Source: Pseudomonas viridiflava
GTDB lineage: Bacteria > Pseudomonadota > Gammaproteobacteria > Pseudomonadales > Pseudomonadaceae
DNA: 64,000 nt
Direction of reading: 5' to 3'
Assembly: GCF_900580865.1 (NCBI RefSeq)
Contig: NZ_UTBZ01000140.1
Span: 310,001 to 374,000 of the forward strand
The translations under genes and the position numbers were made by a program. Shown in pieces: positions 7,831 to 16,879 of this stretch (within the stretch, counting starts at the first letter, position 1; every line of letters begins with the position of its first letter). The notes under the pieces were generated by a model that was given only the letters and a program-made list of their open reading frames with translations, ran no database searches and was not told the DNA's origin.

Positions 7831-9263
7831 GCCGTAGTGAAACCGTGTGGATCGTCGATGACGACCGTTCTATCCGTTGGGTTCTGGAAAAGGCCTTGCA
7901 GCAGGAAGGCATGACCACCCAGAGCTTCGACAGCGCCGATGGCGTGATGAGTCGCCTGGCCCGTCAGCAGCCGGACGTGATCATTTCCGACATCCGCATG
8001 CCCGGTGCCAGCGGTCTGGACCTGTTGGCGCGGATTCGCGAGCAGCACCCACGGCTGCCGGTCATCATCATGACCGCTCATTCCGATCTGGACAGCGCTG
8101 TCGCCTCGTATCAAGGCGGTGCGTTCGAGTACCTGCCGAAGCCGTTCGACGTTGATGAGGCGGTTTCGCTGGTCAAACGTGCCAATCAGCACGCGCAGGA
8201 ACAGCAAGGCCTGGAGGTCGTACCGGCCTTGACCCGCACCCCGGAAATCATCGGCGAAGCGCCGGCGATGCAGGAAGTGTTTCGCGCCATCGGCCGCTTG
8301 AGCCACTCCAACATCACCGTACTGATCAACGGCGAATCCGGCACCGGTAAAGAACTGGTCGCGCACGCCCTGCACCGCCACAGCCCACGCGCCGCCTCGC
8401 CGTTCATCGCGCTGAACATGGCGGCGATCCCCAAGGATCTGATGGAATCCGAGCTGTTCGGCCATGAGAAAGGCGCGTTCACCGGCGCGGCGAATCTGCG
8501 TCGCGGTCGCTTTGAACAGGCTGACGGCGGCACATTGTTTCTCGATGAAATCGGCGATATGCCGGCGGACACGCAAACACGTTTGCTACGGGTTCTGGCC
8601 GATGGCGAGTTCTACCGCGTCGGCGGGCATGTGCCGGTCAAAGTCGATGTGCGCATCATTGCCGCGACGCACCAGAATCTGGAAACCCTGGTGCACGCCG
8701 GCAAATTCCGTGAGGACTTGTTCCATCGCCTCAACGTGATCCGCATCCACATCCCGCGCCTGTCGGATCGTCGCGAAGACATCCCGACCCTGGCCAAACA
8801 CTTCCTTAGCCGCGCCGCGCAGGAACTGGCGGTCGAGCCGAAATTGCTGAAAAGCGAGACCGAGGAATACCTGAAAAACCTGCCGTGGGGCGGTAACGTG
8901 CGGCAGCTGGAAAACACTTGCCGCTGGATCACCGTGATGGCGTCCGGGCGCGAAGTGCACATCAGCGACTTGCCACCGGAACTGCTGAACCTGCCGCAGG
9001 ATTCAGCGCCAGTGACCAATTGGGAGCAGGCGCTGCGTCAGTGGGCCGATCAGGCCTTGGCGCGTGGCCAGTCGAGTCTGCTCGACAGCGCGGTGCCGGC
9101 GTTTGAGCGGATCATGATCGAGACGGCGCTGAAGCACACCGCAGGGCGTCGGCGTGATGCCGCGGTTTTGCTCGGTTGGGGGCGTAATACCCTGACGCGC
9201 AAGATCAAGGAATTGGGCATGAAGGTGGATGGTGGAGATGATGATGAGGGGGATGAGGGTTAA
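7827..9263 (+). CDS. glnG: Nitrogen-regulation response regulator NtrC (sigma-54 activator)
   Basis: NtrC activates sigma-54 promoters, including the glnA promoter in this window, under nitrogen limitation. The 478 residues show a receiver domain with phospho-acceptor Asp55 in VIISDIRMPG, an AAA+ domain with Walker A GESGTGKE, the sigma-54-contacting GAFTGA loop and Walker B FLDEIGDM, and a C-terminal Fis-type helix-turn-helix around RRRDAAVLLGWGRNTLTRKIKELG. Start and ntrB stop overlap as ATGA, so kinase and regulator are made together. The acidic tail DGGDDDEGDEG is a local addition. Confidence 0.97.
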   Translation: MSRSETVWIVDDDRSIRWVLEKALQQEGMTTQSFDSADGVMSRLARQQPDVIISDIRMPGASGLDLLARIREQHPRLPVIIMTAHSDLDSAVASYQGGAFEYLPKPFDVDEAVSLVKRANQHAQEQQGLEVVPALTRTPEIIGEAPAMQEVFRAIGRLSHSNITVLINGESGTGKELVAHALHRHSPRAASPFIALNMAAIPKDLMESELFGHEKGAFTGAANLRRGRFEQADGGTLFLDEIGDMPADTQTRLLRVLADGEFYRVGGHVPVKVDVRIIAATHQNLETLVHAGKFREDLFHRLNVIRIHIPRLSDRREDIPTLAKHFLSRAAQELAVEPKLLKSETEEYLKNLPWGGNVRQLENTCRWITVMASGREVHISDLPPELLNLPQDSAPVTNWEQALRQWADQALARGQSSLLDSAVPAFERIMIETALKHTAGRRRDAAVLLGWGRNTLTRKIKELGMKVDGGDDDEGDEG

Positions 9264-9302
9264 AACCTCATTCGCTTCAGGATGGTTGTGTACTCACGAT
9301 CC

Positions 9303-9466
9303 ATCCCCCTCACCCCAGCCCTCTCCCCCATAGGGGAGAGGGGAAAGGGAGCCGATTCGTGTAATTCTCAAAATCTGAGTTCGAGTCGGTATCTCACACG
9401 TCGACGTATTTCTCACAAACCCCGCAGTCAGTCCCCTCTCCCTCTGGGAGAGGGTTAGGGTGAGGG
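9303..9466. repeat. Inverted pair of dispersed intergenic repeats
   Basis: Two arms of one element face each other: CCCTCACCCCAGCCCTCTCC at 9308 and, inverted, GGGAGAGGGTTAGGGTGAGG ending at 9465. Each arm also folds into its own hairpin (CTCCCCCATAGGGGAG on the left, CTCCCTCTGGGAG on the right). Such doublets are common between convergent genes in pseudomonads. They lie just after ntrC and could end its transcript. Confidence 0.7.
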
Positions 9467-9567
9467 GCCACCGTGCACCGCATCAATGCACAATGACCCG
9501 TGATCGCGCACAGCCGCATCGCCACACGCCTTTCTGAAAACACCGAAAAAACCACTCTCCCAAAACA

Positions 9568-9600
9568 CGAAAGCCCCGAACTACGGGGCTTTCGCGTTTC
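9568..9600. terminator. Strong hairpin, probable terminator
   Basis: A perfect 11-bp stem CGAAAGCCCCG / CGGGGCTTTCG with a 5-base loop lies between ntrC and the convergent LRR gene. The T tract behind it is weak, so termination efficiency is uncertain. Confidence 0.6.
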
Positions 9601-9681
9601 TGATCAGCTTTTTGTTTCAAAAAATGAAAACCTGGCACGCCACCTGCAATACCTCTTACAGGTGATTCGTTTCACCAGCCG

Positions 9682-9882
9682 TTTCGGGGACCTTGGTACA
9701 GGCAGGCCGGGGATTCCCCTCTTTACACCGGGCTCATACCGCAACGCGACGAGCCCACCCTTTTGGGATCCTTGGTACAGGCAGGCCGGGGGTTCCCTCT
9801 TTACACCGGACCGACGCCAACAGCGAAGTCCATCCTTTTGGGAACCCTGATACAGGCAGGTCAGGGATTCCCGCTTTTACAG
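9682..9882. repeat. Three imperfect tandem DNA repeats of 75-79 bp
   Basis: A core starting TTTTGGGAWCC and continuing through TTGGTACAGGCAGGCC, a short GGGG-ATT-CCCC type dyad and CTCTTTACA occurs three times, with the TACAGGCAGG anchor at 9697, 9776 and 9851. About 55 bases of each unit are conserved and about 20 differ. The array fills the gap between ntrC and the 3' end of the LRR operon. No cas gene is nearby. Function unknown. Confidence 0.8.
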
Positions 9883-9899
9883 CGCCCCGCACCACAGCA

Positions 9900-12371
9900 T
9901 CATCCTAGCCTCGGGTGTTTAGGCAAATGATGCAGAGGCTCGTTCTGCCAATCCGGGGCAAACTTCTTGATTTCCTCTTCCAGTCTGTCCAGCATTTTTC
10001 CCGGACTGGATTCAGTCTCCGCAATATCCCGCAAAACCTCACGCTCACCAAGGCTGGTTTTTTGGAAATGCTCAAGAAACGACCAGACCCGACGCTGCAA
10101 AAGTGGGCGCTCGACCAGAAATTCAGGCGTGCGAATCAGATCTCTGATTTTGCCCATCATCGTAATGTTCGTTGGATAGGTTAATGAGGCCCAAAGGTCA
10201 ACTTTTTCAGGGTGTTGCACCGGCGGAACATTATGCAGCCAATGGTTTATCCCCAAATAAGCCTGGGTGCCTCCCAACCAGAGATCGATGCCTGTCTGTC
10301 GCCGTGCAGCAATCAGTCGTCGAAGGGAGACCGGGTCGGAAATCCGTGTGCCCTGCAACTCAAAACCTTTTCTGAGCTCAATGGTTTCGGGGATGGATGT
10401 GATCCCGGTATAGATCAGACTCAAACGCGCCTTGGGAATCTCGGATGTGACACCTTCTGGAAACCTGGTGATATGAGTCCGACCAAGATCTACCTCCAGC
10501 AATGCTGTCATTCCTCTGAGCGACGGCGCTACAGCAAGCGGACTCTCGACGAAATTCAATACCTCAAGCCGTGTCGGACCGTTCGGCGAACCAAGCCCGG
10601 CAGGCGGCTGTTTCATGCCGGTGTACGACAGATCCAATACTCGCAGCTCGGGCATGTTGGTGACATCAGGGGCACTTTGCAATTCCGGATTATGGTGCAG
10701 ATCGAGCACTTGCAGACGAGATATCGCGGGTGAATCAGACAGCCCCTTGGGCAAACTGTATAAACCACAGGAGCGGCAGCGCAATACCCGCAACTCGCTC
10801 ATGCCCGCCACCGTAAGTGCAGGCCAGACACTGCAGTTTGTCAGGCTCAACTCTTGCAAACGGGTCAAGCGAGTGAAATGTTCAAGACCGATTGCCGGCA
10901 GCCAAAGAGTGGTTTCGCGTATATCCAGGACCTTCAATGCAGTGAGTTTATCGATTTCCTCAAGCAGACCATATTTCTTCCCCCTGAGCCTGTGCACTTC
11001 GAGGGTTTCAATGTGGGAAAACATCGAAAATAAACTTCCCAGTTTTTTCGAAATTCTCCCTTTCAGGCCGAGAGAAACGACGGAGCTGAGCCGGGGTGAA
11101 AACACCGGCAGTGCCAGATTCCCCCGGTCCCCGAGATCCAGTTCCAACTTGAAGCCGACCAGACGCCCGTCACGGTAGACCTTTTCCGCATCCTCGCCTT
11201 GCCACTTGTACAGTCGGCGCATTCTGGCACCTATTGCGAGTCGCCGACTGCGCTCTGCGCCATCATTGCCCTTGTAGGCAGCCTCCCAGGCACTGATCTC
11301 ACGGTTCAGTTGGGGGAACCCCAGTTGAAGACGCTTGAGTTCCACTTCTGCCGCATACGTTTCGCCAAATCGGGTAATGAAGTCATCGGCATGTTGATCC
11401 GTCGCATCTGCAAAGTAGCGTTTGACCTGCGCTCGTGTGGTTGCGACAACGGCCGGCGGTTGCACCGCTGAGGGCCCCGCATTGTTTAGCCAGGGGCGGT
11501 GAAAGACAAACGGGTTAGCGGGTGCCGGGTCATTGCGATCCATGCCGCCCCGCAAACCTGTGAGGATAGAAACCCAGATGTTTTGCTCGTTCCGGGTAAT
11601 AGCGCGGGTTTCACCGCTGCGGCTGGCGCGGTAGATATTCGCGCTGTCCGTGGCGACGGGATCCTTGGGATTGACCAGACGCCACACCTTGTACTCCGGT
11701 CTGGATGCATCAAGATCCTGCATAACCTGATATGCCTGTTCGTGGATGACCACGTAGAGCTTTCCATCATGGCGAAACAGGCCATCGCTGGCGGGATCGA
11801 TATCACTGAAATCGAGACCCGAGCGAAAGGCCCGCAGACTGGCGTCGGTCAAAGGAACGGTGTTCGCGTTGAAGTCGTTGTGCGGATGCCAGATACCGCT
11901 CTCGGTGTCACGCATCAGCAGCGGGCCCGAGGGTAGCAATTCGTTTGAAAGTCGAGCCCGATACAGTCCGGTGTCCGGATCCACTCCGACAAGAACGATG
12001 CCACCATCAGGCACACTCACATATTGGCGATTTTTGTACAGCCTGAAGCCTTCGCTGTTGGCGTCCGGCAGCCCAGCCGCTGACCTTATTCTGTAACTCT
12101 CCAGCGACATGTATATGACGGGAAGGGGTTCAGCGGAGAGTGGCGCCTGATGAACTGTGACCGCCGGCACCGGCAGAATTGCATCAGGATCTGCATCATC
12201 GCCAGGTGATTTGTTTCGCAGCTTCGCATCATCGACACCAATCCATCGATCCAGGCCATGACGGCCCGTCTTATCAGCATGAGCTGAATTCCCGTCCGGC
12301 CTTCGATTCGGATTGACGTGAACATCCACGCCCACTCGGGCACCGCCACCAACAGGTGATTTTACTGACAT
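9900..12371 (-). CDS. Leucine-rich-repeat, NEL-effector-like protein with degenerate ligase domain
   Basis: 823 residues. After a disordered N-terminus, residues about 60-170 resemble the pre-domain of pseudomonad NEL/dermonecrotic-toxin proteins (GGIVLVGVDPDTGLYRAR, GPLLMRDTESGIW). A module then begins with TTRAQVKRYFADATDQHADD, followed by about ten LRRs (such as LRVLDLSYTGMKQPPAGL), a linker with RTPEFLVERPLLQRRVW typical of the NEL helical domain, and it ends with SPGKMLDRLEEEI. In active NEL E3 ligases a Cys-x-Asp motif stands just before this last segment; here it is absent. The ATG at 12371 follows AAGGATG, as in the upstream paralogue. Probably cotranscribed with that paralogue. An effector or toxin role is inferred; ligase activity is unlikely. 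Confidence 0.75.
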   Translation of the reverse strand: MSVKSPVGGGARVGVDVHVNPNRRPDGNSAHADKTGRHGLDRWIGVDDAKLRNKSPGDDADPDAILPVPAVTVHQAPLSAEPLPVIYMSLESYRIRSAAGLPDANSEGFRLYKNRQYVSVPDGGIVLVGVDPDTGLYRARLSNELLPSGPLLMRDTESGIWHPHNDFNANTVPLTDASLRAFRSGLDFSDIDPASDGLFRHDGKLYVVIHEQAYQVMQDLDASRPEYKVWRLVNPKDPVATDSANIYRASRSGETRAITRNEQNIWVSILTGLRGGMDRNDPAPANPFVFHRPWLNNAGPSAVQPPAVVATTRAQVKRYFADATDQHADDFITRFGETYAAEVELKRLQLGFPQLNREISAWEAAYKGNDGAERSRRLAIGARMRRLYKWQGEDAEKVYRDGRLVGFKLELDLGDRGNLALPVFSPRLSSVVSLGLKGRISKKLGSLFSMFSHIETLEVHRLRGKKYGLLEEIDKLTALKVLDIRETTLWLPAIGLEHFTRLTRLQELSLTNCSVWPALTVAGMSELRVLRCRSCGLYSLPKGLSDSPAISRLQVLDLHHNPELQSAPDVTNMPELRVLDLSYTGMKQPPAGLGSPNGPTRLEVLNFVESPLAVAPSLRGMTALLEVDLGRTHITRFPEGVTSEIPKARLSLIYTGITSIPETIELRKGFELQGTRISDPVSLRRLIAARRQTGIDLWLGGTQAYLGINHWLHNVPPVQHPEKVDLWASLTYPTNITMMGKIRDLIRTPEFLVERPLLQRRVWSFLEHFQKTSLGEREVLRDIAETESSPGKMLDRLEEEIKKFAPDWQNEPLHHLPKHPRLG

Positions 12372-12438
12372 ATATTTCATCCTTGAAAAAGCCGTCCCTG
12401 GCATTCACGCCAGGGGCGACACTATCGGCATCCTGCCG
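12369..12438 (-). promoter_or_regulatory. Hairpin leader of the distal LRR gene
   Basis: In the direction of transcription there are two hairpins, CGGCA-GGA-TGCCG and CCCTGGC-GTGAAT-GCCAGGG, the second followed by a TTTTT run and then the AAGGATG ribosome-binding site. The same arrangement stands before the other LRR gene (15780-15847). A terminator/attenuator-like role is possible. Confidence 0.55.
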
Positions 12439-12491
12439 GTATTGATGGAGCGCCAGGCTATTGAAGTGGCATCGAAACGCTGATCCCGGAG

Positions 12492-15400
12492 TCAATCAAG
12501 CCTCGGACGCTTGGGTAAATGATGCAGAGGCTGATTCTGCTGCCCCGAGTCATATTCCCGTATTTCGGCTTCCAGCCTGTCCAGCATTTTTCCGGGGCTC
12601 CGCTCGGTGAGAGCGATGTGGTTGAGTCGTGTCTGCTCGTCAGGGCCACGCTCGCTGTAGATCTTGAGGAACCACCAGACCCGCCGCTGCAAAAGCGGAT
12701 ACTCGACATGAAATTCTGGTGTTCGACTCAGTTGCCAGATCGAACGCATCAGATCCGAGTGAGAACCGAAGCTGTCCCAGAGCATCAGTTTTTCGGCTAA
12801 CTCCTTTCCCTGCGGCACATTTCGCAGCCAAAGGTTTGCCGAGCGGTCATTACTCTGCTCTCCCAGCCAGATATCGGTGCCGGTACTGATACGTGCATGT
12901 ATCAGCCGCCGGAGGGAAGCGGGATCGGTAATAGGATTACCACTGAGCTCGAAGCCGGCTCTGATTTCAATGGATTCGGGAATCGATGTAATTCGATTGT
13001 TCGCCAGATTCAACACCTTCCCGGGAATCTCGTTGGTGATGCCCTCCGGAAATCTGTCTAACCCGGCATAGGACAGATCCAGCTCCTGCAGCGCGGTCAT
13101 TCCTTTGACTGAAGGCGCAACAGAGAGCGGGTTATGGCCGAGCTTCAATACTTCCAGTCGCAACGGCCCGTTGTCAGCATTAAGTCCTGGGAGATGGTGT
13201 ATTCCGTTCTGCTCCAGATCCAATACACGCAACCCGGTCATGCCGGCCACCGAAAAACCGGGCGACAAGCCAGCCCTTTGCAGCTTCAACTCTCGTAACC
13301 GCGCAAGCCTTGCCAATTCTTCAACACTGGCTGGCTCCACGGTGAGCCTCAGGCCGCGATTATCAGAAAACAATGGATGTGCGTTAACCACCCTCAGACT
13401 TTCAAGATTGGGGAAAGCTGAAAAAAAACTTTCCGGAAGAGGCACGCTTACGCCCCTTAGTTCAAGGGAAACGATGGAGTTGAATGGTGTTGAGAATGGC
13501 CGATGATTTGGCCATATCGAAAAACTCGAAGACAGTTTGAAACCCACTGGCCGCTTATCGTGAAAGACCAGCTCGTCAGGCTCCCCTTGCCACGTGTACA
13601 GACGGCGCAATGTGGGACCCGACTCATTTCCGTAGAACCCAGAGCTGAGTTCCTGGTCCAGTTGAGCAAGTCCGGACTGGAGCCGTTTGAGCTCCACCTC
13701 TGCCGCATCCTTGTCACCGAAGTGCACGCGAAAGTGGTCTACTTGTTGATCGGTCGCTTCCGGGAAGTATTCTCGGACCTGCGCCCGGGTGGTTGACTCA
13801 GTGGCATCGAGCAAGTGCCCAACGTCGCTGCCGGTATCACTGCGCAGTATCGAGCCCGCCGGCAGTGATTCGCTTGAAAGCCCTGTTTCTGCCTCCAGCC
13901 TTTCCAGCTTTTTCAAGGGACTGGGTTCATTCTCCAAAATATCCTTCAGCCTGGCCTGCATGCCTGGCTCAGCCTTGTGGTAGTGCTCGAAAAACCGCCA
14001 GACCCGTTGCTGCAAAAGCGGGCGCTCAACGTGAAATTCGGGCGTCCGAGCCAGGTCCCAGGCGATTTTCCTCGCCACGAATTGATAGGCGCCAACGTCA
14101 ACACTGTTCCAGAGTTTCAAATTTTCAGACAGTTCCCCTAGCGGCAAATCTCGTAGCCAGGTATTTGGCGAGCCATCAGTAGTTATTTTTCCCAGCCAAA
14201 TGTCGGTGCCTGTTTTTATACGCGCCTCCATCAGACGCCGGAGGGAAGCCGGATCCGTGATTGGATTGCCAATGAGATTGAAGCCGGTTCTGAGTTCAAC
14301 GGAATCGGGAATCCACGTGATGCGGTTGTTCGCCAGGTTCAACACTTTCCCGGGAATCTCACTGGTGATGCCCTCCGGAAAGCTGTCCAAGCCTGTATTG
14401 GCAAGATCCAGCTCCTGCAGCGCAGTCATTCCTTTGAGTGAAGGCGCAACAGAGACTGGATTGTCTCCGAGCCTCAATACCTCCAGTCGCAACGGCCCGT
14501 TGTCAGCATCAAGTCCGCGTGGGAGCTGCTCTATACCGGTCTGCGTCAGATCCAATACACGCAACTCGGTCATCCCCGTCACGTCAGGTGCCACTTTCAA
14601 GGACGCATTCTTGTTCAGATCGAGGACCTGCAAGCGCAACCGCCTCGGCAGGCCATTCACAACGGCACTCAGATCCGTCACACCCTGAATGTTGCCAAGT
14701 GCCAGAGTTCGCAGTTCGGTCAGGCCTGTCAGCGAGAACCCGGCTGGCAACTTGCAGTTTTGCAGGTTTAGCTCGCGTAAATGGGGAAGCTTCGCCAGTT
14801 CGTGAACGAAACCCGCCTCCACATTAAGCCTCGAGACAGCACGGGGATGGTAAAAGCCAGGGGAAATGGGGGGCATCCAGCCAGCCACCGTAAGACTTTC
14901 AATGTTGGGAAATTGCACAGATAAACGATGCGAGTGTAGATGTTCACTCGCTCTAAGGGTCAGGGCGACAACAGAGTTGAGTTTTTCCAGATAAGGAAAA
15001 TGGTTTGGATGAGAACCGAAATCGAGATCCATCTTGAAACCCACTAGTCGGTCTTCGCGATAGACACGCTCACCGGGTTCGCCCTGCCACTTGTAGAGTC
15101 TGCGTATCTTGCTCGCCATTTCCTCGTTGATACCCATGTGCTCGCGCTCCAGCTCAGAGCGCGCACCCTCGATCCGCTTCAGCTCCACCTCTGCCACATC
15201 CTTGTCGCCAAACCGGGCGATGAAGGCATCAGCGTCCAGGTCGGTCGATTCCGGAAGGTACCTTCGGAACTGCGCTCGAGTAGCTGGCTTAACGAGCGTA
15301 CGCTGATACCAGAGACCGCTATCGACATTACGCAGCATCACCGGACCTGGGAGCAGCTCGCTTGGCCGCCGGGCATGATGCAATCCAGTGCTCGGATCCA

Positions 15401-15779
15401 CGGCGACAAGAACAAAACCGCCATCGGCCACCTCAGCGTAAGTACGATTGTTAAAAACCCTTAAGCCTTCGCCGTTGGCTTCTGGAAGTAACGCCCGGGC
15501 ATTGATTACGTAATGGTCCAGCGTCGGTTGAGGCGCAAGCAGACGAGTTTCGACAGCGACCGCGTGAACGACGACCGGGGCCGGATGGACGGCATCAATG
15601 TCTGTAGTGCCGGTTCCCCCGGCTCGCGACTGCGGATTGTCGAGGGTAATACCTGAGTCGACGCCGCTGCGACTGGAGGGGCCGGGTAGCGCAATGTCCA
15701 TGTCAGCCGGTCGGGTCGGACTGGTGGAAGCGTCCACTTTCACGTGGGAATCGCCACCGCGCGGTGGTTTTACTGGCAT
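12492..15779 (-). CDS. Large LRR protein with two tandem NEL-like modules, both lacking the catalytic Cys
   Basis: 1095 residues. The N-terminal 140 residues parallel those of the neighbouring LRR protein (GGFVLVAVDPSTGLHHAR). Two complete modules follow, each starting with a TRAQ-x2-R-Y/F segment and FGDKD-A-AEVELKR, carrying LRRs, then RTPEFHVERPLLQQRVW or RTPEFHVEYPLLQRRVW, and ending in SPLKKLERLEAE or SPGKMLDRLEAE. Neither module has the Cys-x-Asp motif of functional NEL ubiquitin ligases, and both C-termini of the gene pair end in LHHLPK-x-PRL. The gene thus looks like an internal duplication of the unit that is single in its neighbour. Start ATG preceded by AAGGATG. Host-cell targeting is conceivable; no secretion signal is visible. 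Confidence 0.75.
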   Translation of the reverse strand: MPVKPPRGGDSHVKVDASTSPTRPADMDIALPGPSSRSGVDSGITLDNPQSRAGGTGTTDIDAVHPAPVVVHAVAVETRLLAPQPTLDHYVINARALLPEANGEGLRVFNNRTYAEVADGGFVLVAVDPSTGLHHARRPSELLPGPVMLRNVDSGLWYQRTLVKPATRAQFRRYLPESTDLDADAFIARFGDKDVAEVELKRIEGARSELEREHMGINEEMASKIRRLYKWQGEPGERVYREDRLVGFKMDLDFGSHPNHFPYLEKLNSVVALTLRASEHLHSHRLSVQFPNIESLTVAGWMPPISPGFYHPRAVSRLNVEAGFVHELAKLPHLRELNLQNCKLPAGFSLTGLTELRTLALGNIQGVTDLSAVVNGLPRRLRLQVLDLNKNASLKVAPDVTGMTELRVLDLTQTGIEQLPRGLDADNGPLRLEVLRLGDNPVSVAPSLKGMTALQELDLANTGLDSFPEGITSEIPGKVLNLANNRITWIPDSVELRTGFNLIGNPITDPASLRRLMEARIKTGTDIWLGKITTDGSPNTWLRDLPLGELSENLKLWNSVDVGAYQFVARKIAWDLARTPEFHVERPLLQQRVWRFFEHYHKAEPGMQARLKDILENEPSPLKKLERLEAETGLSSESLPAGSILRSDTGSDVGHLLDATESTTRAQVREYFPEATDQQVDHFRVHFGDKDAAEVELKRLQSGLAQLDQELSSGFYGNESGPTLRRLYTWQGEPDELVFHDKRPVGFKLSSSFSIWPNHRPFSTPFNSIVSLELRGVSVPLPESFFSAFPNLESLRVVNAHPLFSDNRGLRLTVEPASVEELARLARLRELKLQRAGLSPGFSVAGMTGLRVLDLEQNGIHHLPGLNADNGPLRLEVLKLGHNPLSVAPSVKGMTALQELDLSYAGLDRFPEGITNEIPGKVLNLANNRITSIPESIEIRAGFELSGNPITDPASLRRLIHARISTGTDIWLGEQSNDRSANLWLRNVPQGKELAEKLMLWDSFGSHSDLMRSIWQLSRTPEFHVEYPLLQRRVWWFLKIYSERGPDEQTRLNHIALTERSPGKMLDRLEAEIREYDSGQQNQPLHHLPKRPRLD

Positions 15780-15878
15780 GTTTTTTCATCCTTGAAAAAG
15801 TCGCCCTTGGTATTCGCCCAAGGGACGAAGGTATCGGCATCCTGCCGGTTTAAAAGAGCAGCGCACGATAGCGTGCGC
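15780..15878 (-). promoter_or_regulatory. Hairpin leader of the proximal LRR gene
   Basis: Reading toward the gene: GCGCACG-loop-CGTGCGC (15861-15878), CGGCA-GGA-TGCCG (15835-15847), CCCTTGG-loop-CCAAGGG (15804-15824), a TTTTT run and AAGGATG. The last two hairpins and the sequence between are shared with the leader at 12369-12438, although the stem bases have changed in a compensating way (CCCTGGC against CCCTTGG). Confidence 0.55.
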
Positions 15879-15970
15879 AGATGTTGAGGAAGATAGGAAA
15901 GGCAGACTGGCGCAGTGAGAAACGACGCCAGGAACTGTAGGAGAGCACGAGAAGGACGGTAATTTTGCAA

Positions 15971-16411
15971 TCAGTCTGCTTGCAGGCGAATCTCCAGCCG
16001 CCAGCGATCATCGACTTCGCTGCCGACCCACTCGCCCTGCAGCGGCCGCGCTGCCAGCACCGTCAGCAACAACCCACCGTCACTCGCTCGCGTACGCCAG
16101 TTGACGTCTTTGCCATTGAGCTTGAGCTGGCCATTCTGCGCCCGGCCTTCAGCCTGAAACAGCAGCGCCACGGTGCCGTCGATGATTTCGCCGTGCAGCT
16201 TGGGCTCGTTGTTGAACCACACCACCAGCCCGCCGTCATTCACGTCAACCTGCTGCAACACCGTCGGATCCGGCGTGGTCAGGCGCCCGATCATCAAGCC
16301 GATCATCAAGCCGACAATCACCAGCGAACCGATGACACGCGGGAATAGTTTCGAACGGTTGTCCACAGGCGGCGTAGAATGCCGCTCATCTTTACCTTCG
16401 GAGCCGTGCAT
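15971..16411 (-). CDS. Single-pass membrane protein of unknown function
   Basis: 146 residues. A basic, polar N-terminus precedes one hydrophobic segment (VIGSLVIVGLMIGLMIG, about residues 27-43), after which comes a periplasmic-looking beta-rich domain with VVWFNNEPKLHGEIIDG and LQGEWVGSEVDDRWRLEI. I do not recognise a named family. The ATG used lies head to head with the trmL start, the two ATG codons sharing the CATG palindrome; an internal GTG (giving VDNRSKLF) would remove the overlap and is a fair alternative. Confidence 0.6.
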   Translation of the reverse strand: MHGSEGKDERHSTPPVDNRSKLFPRVIGSLVIVGLMIGLMIGRLTTPDPTVLQQVDVNDGGLVVWFNNEPKLHGEIIDGTVALLFQAEGRAQNGQLKLNGKDVNWRTRASDGGLLLTVLAARPLQGEWVGSEVDDRWRLEIRLQAD

Positions 16412-16865
16412 GTTTCACGTCATCCTTTTTCAACCAGAAATTCCGCCGAATACCGGCAACGTTATCAGGCTGTGCGCCAACAGCGGCTGCCACCTGCATT
16501 TGATCGAACCGCTGGGCTTCGAGATGGACGACAAGCGCTTGCGCCGCGCCGGCCTCGACTACCACGAATATGCCACGCTGCAACGTCACGCGGACCTGGC
16601 CAGTTGCCTGGAAAGCCTGGGCAACCCGCGTTTGTTTGCGTTCACCACCAAGGGCTCACGGCCATTTCATGATGCCGCGTTCGTTCCGGGTGATGCGTTC
16701 ATCTTCGGCCCGGAAAGCCGTGGCCTGCCGCCGGAAGTGCTCGACGCACTACCGCCGGAACAACGCCTGCGCTTGCCGATGCGTGAAGGCTGCCGCAGCC
16801 TGAACCTGTCCAACACCGTGGCCGTCGCTGTATACGAAGCCTGGCGCCAGAACGACTTCAAGTAA
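16410..16865 (+). CDS. trmL: tRNA (cytidine/uridine-34 2'-O)-methyltransferase TrmL
   Basis: TrmL methylates the wobble ribose of certain leucine tRNAs using SAM. The 151-residue protein is the size of a minimal SPOUT enzyme and has its signatures: FQPEIPPNTGNVIRLCANSG at the N-terminus, LIEPLGFEMDDKRLRRAGLDY, FGPESRGLP and the C-terminal knot LPMREGCRSLNLSNTVAV. It diverges from the membrane protein gene with overlapping start codons and is separated from secB by a REP pair. Confidence 0.96.
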   Translation: MFHVILFQPEIPPNTGNVIRLCANSGCHLHLIEPLGFEMDDKRLRRAGLDYHEYATLQRHADLASCLESLGNPRLFAFTTKGSRPFHDAAFVPGDAFIFGPESRGLPPEVLDALPPEQRLRLPMREGCRSLNLSNTVAVAVYEAWRQNDFK

Positions 16866-16879
16866 CACCACAAAACAAA

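Noticed and set aside
9500..9850. Possible secreted repeat peptide GTGRPG-type encoded by the tandem repeats
   Set aside because: The frame is open only because the repeat units happen to keep phase once; the spacings of 79 and 75 bases are not both multiples of three, and there is no ribosome-binding site.
9682..9882. Possible small CRISPR array
   Set aside because: Repeats are too long and too imperfect (about 55 bases with many differences), spacers about 20 bases, only three units, and no cas genes.
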